A DNA stretch of 64,000 nt, taken from NCBI GenBank assembly GCA_006384855.1, contig VCJN01003490.1:1-64000 (forward strand), read 5' to 3'. The translations under genes were made by a program, and so were the position numbers. Positions 33,588 to 44,000 of the stretch are shown here, piece by piece. Below the pieces are notes generated by a model, which did no database searches, was not told the DNA's origin, and saw nothing but the letters and a program-made list of their open reading frames with translations. Numbering within the stretch: the first letter of the stretch is position 1; each line of letters opens with the position of its first letter. This DNA comes from Tetraselmis striata (lineage: Eukaryota > Chlorophyta > Chlorodendrophyceae > Chlorodendrales > Chlorodendraceae).

Positions 33588-35786
33588 CTAAAACACTGCC
33601 ATCAAAATACCCGGCACTGACCACGAAAGGTCCGCCCTACCCGTTTGGGCGTCGGCCCATTCGGGTAATGCGAGTTGGGGCAAGCCCCAACCCGCGGAGC
33701 AAAGCATTTCGGGAGTGCGATACATGTGCAACAAAAAAGGCAATGTGAGGGAGGGCCCGACGCCATAGCTGGAAAAATTTCCCATTCCCAGTAAAATCCA
33801 AGGCGCCGTGAAGCGAGGGGGGACCCCGCCCAAAATAAAGGCAGTTAAGTCCTCAGGTGTTGACGCAATAACCTGACTACTAATAAAATCCCTGAACTCC
33901 GGAACTAACAACCCAAAATTATGACGGTGATACCCCCACCGCGGGCACTCCACCAACATATGTTCGATAGTCTCAGATTCACCTCCGCCACATGCAGGGC
34001 AGTGTTCAAGGAACCGCTCAGGCATGGCATGAATCCGGGCCAATCGGCGTCCAGTGGGAATACTCGGGTGCGTAATTGTATCATAATGTGCAACCCGGCC
34101 ACAACCCCCGCGGGGACACCCACACCGTACTGTGGCAACGGGTTTGACGCATAGGACGCCTGGACATATATACCCCAGGTGTTATTGCGTGCTAACGATG
34201 CCGACGATTCGTAACGCGCCCACACCGATGCCTTTACTAGTTTAGCGGCATCGCGCGCGGCTAGTGACCTCCACTCAAGTGGAAGGTGCGCCCCCTCAGC
34301 TAGCCCTACGTTCGCCCTAGCTAGTCGATCTAACCACCGCACAGTCCCTGACGTCCACGTGTTAGGGCGCGCCCGACTTGGCTGATCTACTAAATGGGTT
34401 ATACATGTATTCAAGTCGGATGCTTTAAGGAACGCCCGAGCCCGTGCCGCAGCGGCCGTAGCCTCTATGGGCGCAATATCCAATTCCCGCATCATCGGTG
34501 CAGTGGCCACCCCAGCCAAGGGAGTTTTTACCTACCCCAATGAGGCACCGCAAGCAAGCACTGATTGAGTACGGTTTGTAACTTATTTGCGCCGCTAGTT
34601 CTATCCATGCCCCATACTTCACATCCATAAGTTAAAACCGGCAGTACACAGGTTTTAAAAACCGACACACGCACATTAATAGGGATTATGTCCCGTCCAC
34701 CGACTAATACCGAATCGAGCGCCTCAATAGCGCGTCTACCCTTCCTTAACCCGGTCGTCTACTATGTGTTGCATACCTAAATCCGACTTAATGACCGTAC
34801 CCAAGTACCTATATTCATTTACAACCGGTACCCGTTCCCCCCCAAGCTGCCATCGGGCAGCTTGTTCGCGTAACGCGGCCTCGTCGGAATATCGGCCTAA
34901 TGCCATAAAATGGTCCTCCGCCCACTGCGAGAAGTGGGCGAACATGGCATGCAGGTTATCGAACGAGCCTGTGATACCAACATCGTCGTCCGCGTATAAC
35001 TGACCTGGCACCCTTAGTGGTTGCCTTGCCGCTAATGTGTCGGTGCACCCTGGTACATCACACCCTAGATGTCCTACCCCATCGAATATATCGTTAATAA
35101 ATATGTTAAATAGGATGGGGGAAGCGGGGCATCCCTGTCGGAGGCCACGCTCTATGGGTATGGGGTCTGATAGTGTTCCCGGGGCCACCCCTGTCTTAAC
35201 CCGTACCATACTATCCCTGTATAAAACTTTAATGAAGGTAAGCAGCATATGACCCGTAACTCCTATGGCTTGTAGTTTTAGGAACAAAAGCTCATGAGGT
35301 ACGGTGTCATATGCCTTCCTAAAGCCAATAAATCCCGCGTACGTGGGTAGACCTGCCGCTTGGCGACGAGCCGCGATATCGAACAAGCTGGCGACTTGCA
35401 TGGGGCCCTCCTCATTCCGCATAAAACCCGCTTGCCAACGGCGGATTATCCCTTTAGCTTGGCAGACGTCTTGCAAGCGTTGGGAAATGATGGTCATAAG
35501 GAGTTTCATAGCGGCACCCATAATCGAAATAATACCCCTATAATTGTCCATAACGGTCGCGTCGCCCTTCTTGAGCACCGATACTATGGCCGAGCTACGC
35601 CACTGCTGGGGGATATAGTTCTTAGTCCATATCCCGTTAATTAAGGCCAGCAATGCGCCTTGCCAAAATGGCTATCTGCTGGGGCGTATATCGCCAATTT
35701 TAAAGGTCTGCAGTGATCCCATCCTGCCCCTGGGCCTAATTATTTTTTAAACGCCTAAGGGCCTTGACTAGTTCCTTCCAGGTTAT
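33588..35786 (-). pseudogene. LINE reverse transcriptase and C-terminal zinc-finger region
   Basis: 35653-34736 encodes the RT: VLKKGDATVMDNYRGI, GFRKAYDTVPHELL (first catalytic Asp), ERGLRQGCPASPILFNIFINDI and QLYADDDVGI (YADD box intact). Upstream ITWKELVKALRRLK (35786-35740) is followed by an in-frame stop. After a frame change, 34519-33588 holds the C-terminal region with CPACGGGESETIEHMLVECPRW, a C-x2-C-x8-H-x4-C zinc finger typical of LINE ORF2 ends. Confidence 0.85.
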
Positions 35787-35966
35787 ATGGTCAGATGTAG
35801 TCATCTAGAGGTTTACAGTACATTAGCTATGTTGTACTGCGCACGACCCCCGAGGTCGGCGCACGGACTAAGGCCTGCCGGCCCGCACCAGCACTACGAC
35901 CTGAGGGATCCACCCTCGGGCACAGGCACTCTCTGCTTTGCGCTCGCCTCAACCGGCTCGCGCACG
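35787..35966 (+). repeat. Element B, left terminal repeat A1
   Basis: It matches 39617-39799, which has a 3-bp insertion, from ATGGTCAGATGTAGTCATC to the CTCAACCGGCTCGCGCAC end. Confidence 0.85.
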
Positions 35967-35993
35967 CAGTCTCGACTCTAGCAGTCGAGCAGA

Positions 35994-37049
35994 GTGTCAG
36001 CTTACTCTATGCCGACTCGGACCCGAGCCTCAGCCTCCCGAGACGCTACACCTTCCCCACCCCGCGACAGCAGGATGCCCCCTCGCCCTGTACCGGAAGA
36101 CGCCTTAGTGGACGACGCCCCGGTCGGCGCCACGGCGGCATCTGTCGCGGAATTGGAGAAACGCCTGACGGCCCAAGCGGAAGCCCTGGAGAAGCGGCTG
36201 GCCGGGCAGTTTGAGGCTGCTACGGCTGCCTTGCTCGCTCGACTCGCCCCCCCCACTAGCCCGCTTCCTCCCGAAGGTACCCAGCCAGCCAACCCCGCGG
36301 GCACGCCTGCGCCCGAGGGTGGTGAGCAAGGAGCGCAAGAGCCCCTTCCTGCTGAGCTAGACGCACCCGACAACGAGCTCGAGTACGTCGACTTTGCCTA
36401 CTACGGCCGAGTCATCCCCCCCGGTCTGGAGCGCCCCCCGCGCGACGTCGACGAGCCCCGCTTGTGGACCCTGACCGACGACACCGCCCGCGCCCTCGCG
36501 GATAAGCGGAGTCAGGCAGCGTACGACGAATACCTGCACCTAGGCTGCTATGCCTTCTTCAGTAGCTGCGCCAACGAGGCGATGCGCGGCGCTATGGAAT
36601 CGCTTTCGACCGAGTCTGCTACGCCAGCAAGCAAGGCTGCGGCCCTTGCCGAGCTCCGCGCCTGCTACCGCACCCACTTGGCGGCGGAGGAGGCCACCCG
36701 TTCCCGGTTGGGCTACCTCCAGCTCGCCAAGAATGGCCCAACGGCTACAGAGGCGGACCGTGTTTTCGCCGAGCTCGCCCACGCAAAGTTCTGCACCCCA
36801 CGGCGCATCGCCGTGTCCGGGCAACTCGACCAACTCCGCCGAGCGTTCGACGACAAGACCCTCGAGATCAGCCTTTCCGCAGCGGGCAAGGCCCGTGCCG
36901 CGGCCGCGTTCGCCAAGGCTACCCCCGACAAGCCCGCCCCCACAGAGTCCGCCGAGAGGCGCAAGCAACGCGAGCAAGCCGCTGCGGCGCGGAAGGCCGC
37001 AGCGACAGCCGCAGCGTCCGACAAGGCCAAGGCCAAGGGCACCAAGTGA
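35994..37049 (+). CDS. Element B gag-like protein
   Basis: 351 aa starting MSAYSMPTRTRASAS, directly after the A1 repeat. It has a predicted coiled coil near residues 50-80 (VAELEKRLTAQAEALEKRL), Pro-rich linkers, a helical middle (about 150-300) and an Ala/Lys-rich basic tail. No zinc knuckle is seen. Its helical core resembles the broken gag of element A. It is probably the nucleocapsid-like protein. Two Met lie close together (35994, 36009), so the exact start is uncertain. Confidence 0.65.
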   Translation: MSAYSMPTRTRASASRDATPSPPRDSRMPPRPVPEDALVDDAPVGATAASVAELEKRLTAQAEALEKRLAGQFEAATAALLARLAPPTSPLPPEGTQPANPAGTPAPEGGEQGAQEPLPAELDAPDNELEYVDFAYYGRVIPPGLERPPRDVDEPRLWTLTDDTARALADKRSQAAYDEYLHLGCYAFFSSCANEAMRGAMESLSTESATPASKAAALAELRACYRTHLAAEEATRSRLGYLQLAKNGPTATEADRVFAELAHAKFCTPRRIAVSGQLDQLRRAFDDKTLEISLSAAGKARAAAAFAKATPDKPAPTESAERRKQREQAAAARKAAATAAASDKAKAKGTK

Positions 37050-37095
37050 CGGTGTGGCCCGCCGCGCCGACTCATGTACGCCTACCTCCCTCTAC

Positions 37096-38361
37096 ATGCG
37101 ACACCGCGTGCGGAGAAGATGGCGCGACTGGGAAAGCATCGGCGCGAGCGGACAAGTCTTGAGTTGGATCCGCCAAGGGGTCCGGATACGCTTCAAGAAC
37201 GGGCGACGCCCTCACCCCTACAACCACGGCGTCTCTATGCGCGACGCCACTCAGGCACAACTGGACTTCATGGCTACAGAACTGCCCCGCTTCGAGGCGA
37301 TTGGCGCGTGGGAGCGAGGTCACTGCAACAAGTGGGTATCCAGAATGTTTCTAGTCCCCAAGCCCGGCACCAACAAGTGGCGCCTCATCATCGACCTACG
37401 GGAGCTCAACAAGTGGTGCAAGACTTTCACGATGTCCTACGAAACGCTCAAGCACCTGCGGCACCTGGCGCGCGCGGGAGATTGGTTCGTGTCGATGGAC
37501 CTGGCCGATGGCTACTACGCCCTTGGGATTCGGGAGGAGGACCGCGACTTTTTTACCGTGAACTACCGAGGGGAGCTGTGGCGACTTGCGTGCCTACCGA
37601 TGGGTTGGACAGGCTCGTCGTACTACTTCTGCAAGTTGACGGCGGCCTTTACGGACTACCTGCGGACGCCCCTGAAGCGGCGCGACCCAGCGTTGCCTCC
37701 CACGGCCCCGTCCAAGCCTACTCGCCGTTTCCTGCGCAACACTCGCTGGCGGGGCGAGCGGCTCCTACCCTATATGGACGACTTCCTTTTCCTCGCGGAC
37801 TCCCGCGAGGCAGCCCTGGAGCTACGCGTCCGGTTAAGCACCTTGCTGGACCGCCTGGGCCTGCTGCGCAACCCCAACAAGGGAGTCTGGGAGCCCACCC
37901 AGGTCGGCCCTCACCTGGGCCTGATCATCGACCTGAAGCGCGGCGAGTTCCGCGCCCCCGAGGAGAAGCTCATCGCGCTAGCCAAGGCCGCCCGTTCGCT
38001 CCTTGGCCGCGCAGCCTCCAACAAGCGCTGGCTCCCGGTGGATTCTCTCCATTTGCCGGACGAGCTCTGGCGCAGGGAACACAATTATTGCAATCCCCCG
38101 TGGGGTTTGTTGGACGATTTGGCGGACAAACTGCGACAGTCGGGCGCGGCCGCCACGGTCATCGCACCGCACTGGCCGGGACGGCGTTGGTACCAGCTGC
38201 TGCAAGACCTCGCCACCGAGACGATTGTCTACCCGCCTACCCGCGACCTCTTCTTTCCTGGGCGGCGGGGAACGCGCGCGGGGGTCGGACTGCCCGGCTG
38301 GAGCGTCGTGGCCTTTCGGCTGCCACGCCGGCATGGCTGCACCTCCGCCGTGGGTCGCTAG
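37096..38361 (+). CDS. Element B reverse transcriptase, RNase H deleted
   Basis: In +1 frame relative to gag, the first suitable Met is at 37096 (MRHRVRRRWRDW). RT blocks: WVSRMFLVPKPG, LIIDLRELN, SMDLADGYYALGI (first Asp), LACLPMGWTGSSYYF, LLPYMDDFLFLA (YMDD near residue 228), LGLLRNPNKGVWEP. Right after NKRWLPVDSL the frame passes straight into LPDELWRREHNYCN, a segment that in element A lies about 640 bp further on, past RNase H. The deletion is in frame and keeps the downstream extension. The TAG stop at 38359-38361 lies 8 nt before the recombinase ATG. Confidence 0.85.
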   Translation: MRHRVRRRWRDWESIGASGQVLSWIRQGVRIRFKNGRRPHPYNHGVSMRDATQAQLDFMATELPRFEAIGAWERGHCNKWVSRMFLVPKPGTNKWRLIIDLRELNKWCKTFTMSYETLKHLRHLARAGDWFVSMDLADGYYALGIREEDRDFFTVNYRGELWRLACLPMGWTGSSYYFCKLTAAFTDYLRTPLKRRDPALPPTAPSKPTRRFLRNTRWRGERLLPYMDDFLFLADSREAALELRVRLSTLLDRLGLLRNPNKGVWEPTQVGPHLGLIIDLKRGEFRAPEEKLIALAKAARSLLGRAASNKRWLPVDSLHLPDELWRREHNYCNPPWGLLDDLADKLRQSGAAATVIAPHWPGRRWYQLLQDLATETIVYPPTRDLFFPGRRGTRAGVGLPGWSVVAFRLPRRHGCTSAVGR

Positions 38362-38369
38362 GCCGGGCT

Positions 38370-39560
38370 ATGGCCGTGCAGCCGTCGCTGCAGTACAGTG
38401 TGCAATACCCGGGCCGCCTGTCCCACACTCGACGCGCGCGCTACCGGCTTGCGGTGCGCTCCGGCTCTGAGGCGCCCTGGTCGGCATCAATGGCGGCCGA
38501 GCTCCGGTCTTTGTTGGGGACCGACGACGTTGGTCAAGCGGCGCTCGGGTTGCTTACGGGTTCGCTGGCGGCCGGCACCTACCGCAACTACGACAGCGGC
38601 ATGCGCTCTTTCGCTACTTTCTGCGAGCAGGAGGGCTTACGCCCGCTGCATGCTACTACCAGCACGATCGTCCGCTACACTGCCTGGCTGGGCATGCAAG
38701 GTACCGTCGGCGCGGAGTCCCTTCAACAGTACTACTCGTCCATCAACAAGTACTTCCGCGACCATCAGCGCCAGCCTATCGCCCTCGGCGAAATGGTGGC
38801 CGACGCGCGCCGCGGCCTGGCCATCCAGCAAGAGCGTCTTGCGGCGGAAGACGTCCGCGTCGCCCTGCCTGCGCCCGTTGCGGCTGACATCCTAAACACC
38901 GCGATTGAATTTCGGCAGACATTGGTGTGGGAACCCGCTAATATTGCGGACATCCGCGCTTTCAGAGCCGCGCTCGCGACGATTACGGCGTACGTCTTCC
39001 TGTGCCGCGCGGAGTCCGGCATTAGCTGCGAGACCGGTGATTTAGTGGTCGACCGGCCGTCCGGAAGCATTCTACTGTACGTCCGCAAACAGAAAGGCAA
39101 CCAGCGTACGAGGGTTTCCGCTAAGCCCCTGATAAATCTGCCCATCGCCGCCGTTCCGGACTTCGCTGACCTGCTGGACTGGTACACCGTCAGTCGCGAC
39201 GCCTACTGCCGCCGTTTCTACGGCGCCAGCCCGCCGCCCAAGTTCTGGAGCATCTCCCCGTTGGAGTCTTCCGCCACTTGGTCGGTTTCAGCCACTCTTA
39301 CCGAGTGGTTGCGGGAAGCCTACATGGCGGCATGCGCCCGACCTCCCACCGGTTTCAAGTGGACATCGCACAGTTTACGCAAGGGTGCCGCTTCCGCAGC
39401 AAGCTGCGTCGGCGTCCCCTTGCCGGCCATCAAACACATGGGCGATTGGTCGAAGAACAGCGAGGTGGTCACCGGGAAGTACATCGACCCGACCATGCGC
39501 CCGACTCCTGCGGCATGGAGGTTCTTCGGTTGGCTCGTCCCCGTCCGGCCGCCGGCCTAA
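38370..39560 (+). CDS. Element B tyrosine recombinase (site-specific integrase)
   Basis: 396 aa beginning MAVQPSLQYSVQYPG. The N-terminal DNA-binding domain (SLAAGTYRNYDSGMRSF, YTAWLGMQGTVGAESLQQYYSSI) is followed by a catalytic domain with Arg in FLCRAESGI, the HSLRKGA box, GDWSKNS, and the Tyr nucleophile in GKYIDP near the end. All five classic R-H-R-(H/W)-Y positions can be assigned. The protein would integrate the circular cDNA without a DDE integrase. The frame has no stops; this is the best-preserved recombinase in the window. Confidence 0.85.
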   Translation: MAVQPSLQYSVQYPGRLSHTRRARYRLAVRSGSEAPWSASMAAELRSLLGTDDVGQAALGLLTGSLAAGTYRNYDSGMRSFATFCEQEGLRPLHATTSTIVRYTAWLGMQGTVGAESLQQYYSSINKYFRDHQRQPIALGEMVADARRGLAIQQERLAAEDVRVALPAPVAADILNTAIEFRQTLVWEPANIADIRAFRAALATITAYVFLCRAESGISCETGDLVVDRPSGSILLYVRKQKGNQRTRVSAKPLINLPIAAVPDFADLLDWYTVSRDAYCRRFYGASPPPKFWSISPLESSATWSVSATLTEWLREAYMAACARPPTGFKWTSHSLRKGAASAASCVGVPLPAIKHMGDWSKNSEVVTGKYIDPTMRPTPAAWRFFGWLVPVRPPA

Positions 39561-39918
39561 GCTTCCTGTGCTAGCCTTTGGCTTTCGTCTCTGGCAAACA
39601 GTGCCTCCTTGGGTAAATGGTCAGATGTAGTCATCTAGAGGTTTACAGTACATTCGCTATGTTGTACTGCGCACGACCCCCGAGGTCGGCGCACGGACTA
39701 ATAAGGCCTGCCGGCCCGCACCAGCACTACGACCTGAGGGATCCACCCTCGGGCACAGGCACTCTCTGCTTTGCGCTCGCCTCAACCGGCTCGCGCACCC
39801 ACCCACCCTCAACCATCTTTTTGCGCTAGGAGACACCCAGGCCAAGCCTGTGGTTCTTGTCTTAGCCTTCGATGTAAGCGAGCTGACATTCTTTGGCAAA
39901 CAGTTCCTCCTTGGGTAA
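39555..39918 (+). repeat. Element B, B1-A2-B2 repeat block
   Basis: B1 (about 39555-39616) overlaps the recombinase end, A2 spans 39617-39799 and B2 spans about 39855-39918. The block order matches that of element A. Confidence 0.7.
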
Positions 39919-40557
39919 ATGCCCATTAATCCCGTTAAGTGCGGGGGCAATGGGTGGCGATGTACCGTGGCGGTGTTCCCGCGCCGCACGGTATATCGCA
40001 ACCCGTTGTGCTAGGGGGTGGGGGTCACGCAGCAGCTCCCGATAGTGCCGCGCCCAGCACGCATTGATTTCGCCCGGCTCGGTATGAAGTACCCCCGATA
40101 CCGGATCGCGTACTGGCTGGTCGTTCGCGCCCTCGAATGAACCCTGCCCCTTACGGAGAGAGCGCGCCCACTTCCAGAACTCCCGTCTCCCACCACCCTT
40201 CTTAAAATCCTGAACCGCTTTTAGCACGGCCCGCTCCCTCTGGCGGCGGCGGTTATTACGTACTAGTGTCCGGACCCTATGCCGTGCAGCAGCATAATGT
40301 GCCGACGCTAGAGCGGCATCCCGAGGGCCCCTAGTCCCCCGGCACGCCATAAAGGCCATGCGCCGACGATTAATCGCACCTAGGATAGACCGTTGCAGCG
40401 GCGGCCCTAGGCCACGACGCCTGGGCTTGGTAACAGCCCCTACCCCACGCGCCGCCGACCATATTGCCTGGATAAAGTGGTCGGCGCCGGTGTCTAGGGA
40501 TCCCCCCCCTCCCGAGGGCCCGCCGTCTACAGGTGGGTCATCTAGAGGGGTGAGCAC
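39919..40557 (-). pseudogene. LINE region between endonuclease and RT
   Basis: Minus-strand frame starting MLTPLDDPPVDGG with the basic/aromatic linker common before LINE RTs (RRKFWKWARSLRKGQG-like: FWKWARSLRKGQGSFEG), VLHTEPGEINACWARHYRELL, and ALNGIN where element B cuts in. The remainder of the frame to 39862 is read from B2 sequence. The missing downstream part (ITWKELVKAL) resumes at 35786. Confidence 0.75.
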
Positions 40558-40576
40558 CGCGAACGGAATAGCGGTG

Positions 40577-40855
40577 ACAAAATCGTGGAACAGTGTTTTA
40601 GACGGTGATCCAACAGTGTTGGAAATTCCGTCACTGGCCTGTAATTAGTCTGACAGAATGCCTCGGCAATTTTCTTGGTGACTATCCCGGAGCGTCGCCT
40701 ACCCAGGGCTTTCCGTAACTGGATTGCTGCCTAAACGGCCGTCGTAGAGACGCTGCAAGGGTTTCACTGGTGCCCGTGGGTTGCTGCCCAAACGGCCGTC
40801 GTAGAGACGCTGCAAGGGTTTCACTGGTGCCAGTCCTGTCCCGGGGGCGGAAAAA
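40577..40855 (+). mobile_element. Plus-strand LINE fragment, right half (3' UTR and A tail)
   Basis: CAGTGTTTTAGACGGTGATCC through CTGTCCCGGGGGCGG-AAAATAAA is the 3' UTR that should follow 33270-33382. The minus-strand LINE sits between the two halves. It includes a 57-bp duplication of the 3' UTR (40724-40837). Confidence 0.65.
40724..40837 (+). repeat. 57-bp direct tandem duplication in LINE 3' UTR
   Basis: TTGCTGCC.AAACGGCCGTC...GTTTCACTGGTGCC occurs at 40724 and again at 40781. The minus-strand LINE tail at 33400-33480 has a single copy. Confidence 0.75.
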
Positions 40856-41027
40856 TAAACCCTGTTCAATATTACGAGGAGACAGGACACACGGCGAGCT
40901 TGGCTGGGCGGCGATGTCCACCAGCGAACGAGTACCTGTACCAAGCCTTAGCAGGGGGCGCCGCTTTCCTCGCGGCAGGCGTGCGCATTGTTTCCCTGCC
41001 TCGCGGCATCTCCCTCAACGCTGGCAA

Positions 41028-44000
41028 ATGCCCGCGATGGCGACCGCGCTTCTCGCGGGCCGCCAACCGCTCAGACTACAGCCTCCGCCCGTTACAACGG
41101 CGCCTCATCGCTCCGGCCGCCTCGGCTTCTCCTCCGCCGCGGCATCTCTAACCCCGCTGCAACGCCACCAGGGCCCCGCCACACTTGCCGAAGTTGGAAG
41201 TCCCACCGGCGGCTTGTGCAGTTGTCTGAGGCGTGTCGCCACCAAGGCGGTGGCGTGCTCGCCTTTCCCGATATCCGCCTCACCGAGAAGCGCTAATGAT
41301 AAAAATAAAGGCTACTTTTTTCGAGTCGGTTTCCGAAGCGCCGACGCAATCGTCGGGGGAGCCTTCGGTCGCCCACGGCGGCGTGCGCGCTCACTCGGCA
41401 TTGCTTGGCGCGCCCGAGGCGGCTGGTGCGCCGCCGGTGCAGCAAAGGGAAAGTACTACCGAGTGCTGGGGCTGGAGGAGGACGCCAGCGGCACGGCGGT
41501 GAAGAGCGCCTACCGCCGCGCCGTGCGCCGTTGCCACCCCGACGTCGACAGCTCGCCCGCCGCGGCACGGCGCTTTCAGGCGCGCGCCCGCGACCAGCCC
41601 ATCCATGTCATCGAACAGCCCTCCCTTCATGTGGCCTCTTGTATAGATAGGCAGCAGAGAAGCACGTGACACGCTTGCGCAGTTGGACGGTCAAGCAGAC
41701 TGCGATGAAGAGTGCTAGGTTGGCTTGACGAGCTTGCGGTACCATGATGAAATTTCTCAGCAAGCGATGCTAGCTGGGGCTGGAGCGCTGAAGCGCTGGG
41801 ACGCAGAGAGCCCAAAGTGGGGACAAAAACCTCGGGCGAGACTGCTGGCACGCTATTTAGTATCCCAAGGGGGGGGGGGGGGGGGGGGGCATGTTGTTGA
41901 TGGGTCGGAGCGCTGATGCCTCGGTTGGCGAATGGCTCACTTCACGCCTTGCCATCCGTGCTGCCGATCCCTCTGAACCTGCCAGGATGTCGCATATGCC
42001 ACCAGCAGAGTCTCGCACGGTGCCCTGTCAGTGCTGACCCCTCCGCTCCCACTGCCGCTGCCGCTGCCGACCTCCCCAGGCCATCTCCACCGCCTATGCT
42101 GTGCTGTCCAAGCCCACGCTGCGCAGCGTGTATGACAAATACGGCCTCGCAGGGGTGCGCTCCTTTCTGGACGGTAAGCACCCGCAGCATTGGACGCCCG
42201 CCAGGAAATTTGCGGGCACGCCCGAGCGCGGCGAGGACATCAAGCGAGTCCCCTCCCCCCCCCCAACGCACACTCCCCATCCCGCACCGCCTCCCTACCT
42301 GCCCCTTCAATTAGATCGTACCATGCCCATCTCATAGCTGACGCCTGTGCTCCATGGCTCAGAACGGTGGTCGAGATTCCGCTGGAGGACGCCCTGCTTG
42401 GCGGCAACGCAGTGGTGGAGTTTGAGAGCCGGCGCTACTGTGGCGCGTGCCAGGGGAGTGGCTTCCGGCCAGACACGCGGGAGGCGGACTGCGAGCTCTG
42501 CCGCGGTAGCGGCGCCGTTACACGGTCCAACAGACCGCACGCTGGTGGGAAGCACTCCCCGGCTTGCCCACATGCCGCTATCCTCTCCCTGCCTATCTGC
42601 TCAGCTATAACCCCCCCCCCCCCCCCCTCTCCACGCCCTGCATGCCAACCACCCTCCGAGTGTGCCACTTCAGCAGCGTTTCGTCCCAGTCCCATGCGCG
42701 CTTTGCTTCGCCTCATCAGCACCGTCCCAGTCATTTGCCTCTATCCCCACTTTCCATACACACTGTTATTGGCCGCCTCACCTCACCTCACCGAGCGATC
42801 ACGTGCTCGCTGGTGATCCCCGGCAGGCGGGGCGCCCTCCATCTGCCCCTGCCCGGACTGCGGCGGCTCGGGCGTATGGCTGCAGGTGCGTGCATCCCGT
42901 CCGCATCGATGGAATCCAATGTACTTACTACTGCGCCCCATACGACCCTCCTCCCCCCCCCCCCCCCTTCCTCCCAATGTGCAGCCGCACCAGAGCAGCG
43001 CCAAGCACTGCCCCCCCCCCCCCCCCCCGCCCAACCACCACCCACCCCAGCACACCCTCACTGTCCTCACTATGTGTTGGCATATGCTGCCATGCGTCAG
43101 CACGCACCCCATGGCATCAGCATCACAGCGCACACAGTGCTCAGACTCGAGCCACATAGCCTGCTGCGGCGGGTGTCGTTGCCCCCCCCTCCGCGCCATC
43201 CCACCGCAGCTCTTCCCGGTGCATTACCGTGATCACATGCTCTGCAAGTTCGCCGCGCCCTCTCACCGACTGTGGCGCGTTGCTCGGGGCGCAGGAGTAC
43301 TGTGACGAGTGCATCGGCGGGCGGTGCATCGTCACTGACAGAGTGGGCGTGAAGATCCCAGCGGGCATCATGCCGGGTAGCCCCCCCCCCCCCCCCCCCC
43401 TTTATCAGCCTGCAAATCACAATGAGAGGAGCCGGCAGGCTGCCTGTCTGACATGGGGCTCGCGGCGACTGCCTTCCCCCGGCAGGCGCCTGGATCAAGC
43501 TGAGCATGAAGGGCGATGTGGGCAAGTATGGCGGCGCCAGCGGCGACCTGTACATCGGCGTGCAGGTCGGCGGGAGTCCACTGCCATTTGACAGCACATT
43601 TGACTTGGGGGGTCGCAACGGGAGGGGGGGGGGGGGGGAGGGGGGGGCACGCATTACAGGCGCGTCTGTACTGAGCCCCGCCGGCACTATCTTTTTGCGC
43701 AGACGGCGGAGCACTCCTCCATCCAGCGCTACGGCGACGACCTGTACTCGGAGATACAGCTGTCTTTCCTGCAGGCGGTCCTGGGCGGGGAGGCGCCCGT
43801 GCGCACCATCACCAACCAGCACACCTCGCTGACGATACCCCAGGGTACGCCGATCTGCCCACCAATTCCACCGAGCCGGCCAGGCAGCGCAGCACCCAGT
43901 CTCCGGAAGTCTCTCGTATAAATGATGTTCAACCCTGTCAGCCGGGTAGTTTTATGCCACTGACAGTGAACCAGTGGACAGTCAGTGTACTGTTGAACTG

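Larger units (their letters stand above)
35787..39918 (+). mobile_element. DIRS/Ngaro-like tyrosine-recombinase retrotransposon B
   Basis: A1 is at 35787-35966, B1 at about 39555-39616, A2 at 39617-39799 and B2 at about 39855-39918; B1 and B2 share GGCAAACAG.TCCTCCTTGGGTAAATG. Three open frames follow each other: gag, RT, and recombinase. All are uninterrupted, but the RNase H domain is missing by an internal deletion. It lies within the coding sequence of the minus-strand LINE and is therefore younger than that LINE. Confidence 0.85.
33383..40576 (-). mobile_element. Minus-strand LINE, 5'-truncated, interrupted by element B
   Basis: A non-LTR retrotransposon lies on the minus strand. Its A tail and 3' UTR are at 33383-33588, the RT and C-terminal domain at 33588-35786, and the pre-RT linker at 39919-40557. 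DIRS-like element B occupies 35787-39918 between the two coding parts. No endonuclease domain is present, so the copy is 5'-truncated. It sits inside a plus-strand copy of the same 3' end. Confidence 0.75.

Noticed and set aside
40724..40837. 57-bp tandem repeat as a LINE promoter monomer array
   Set aside because: It lies next to the A tail, so it belongs to the 3' UTR, and the sister copy has only one unit.
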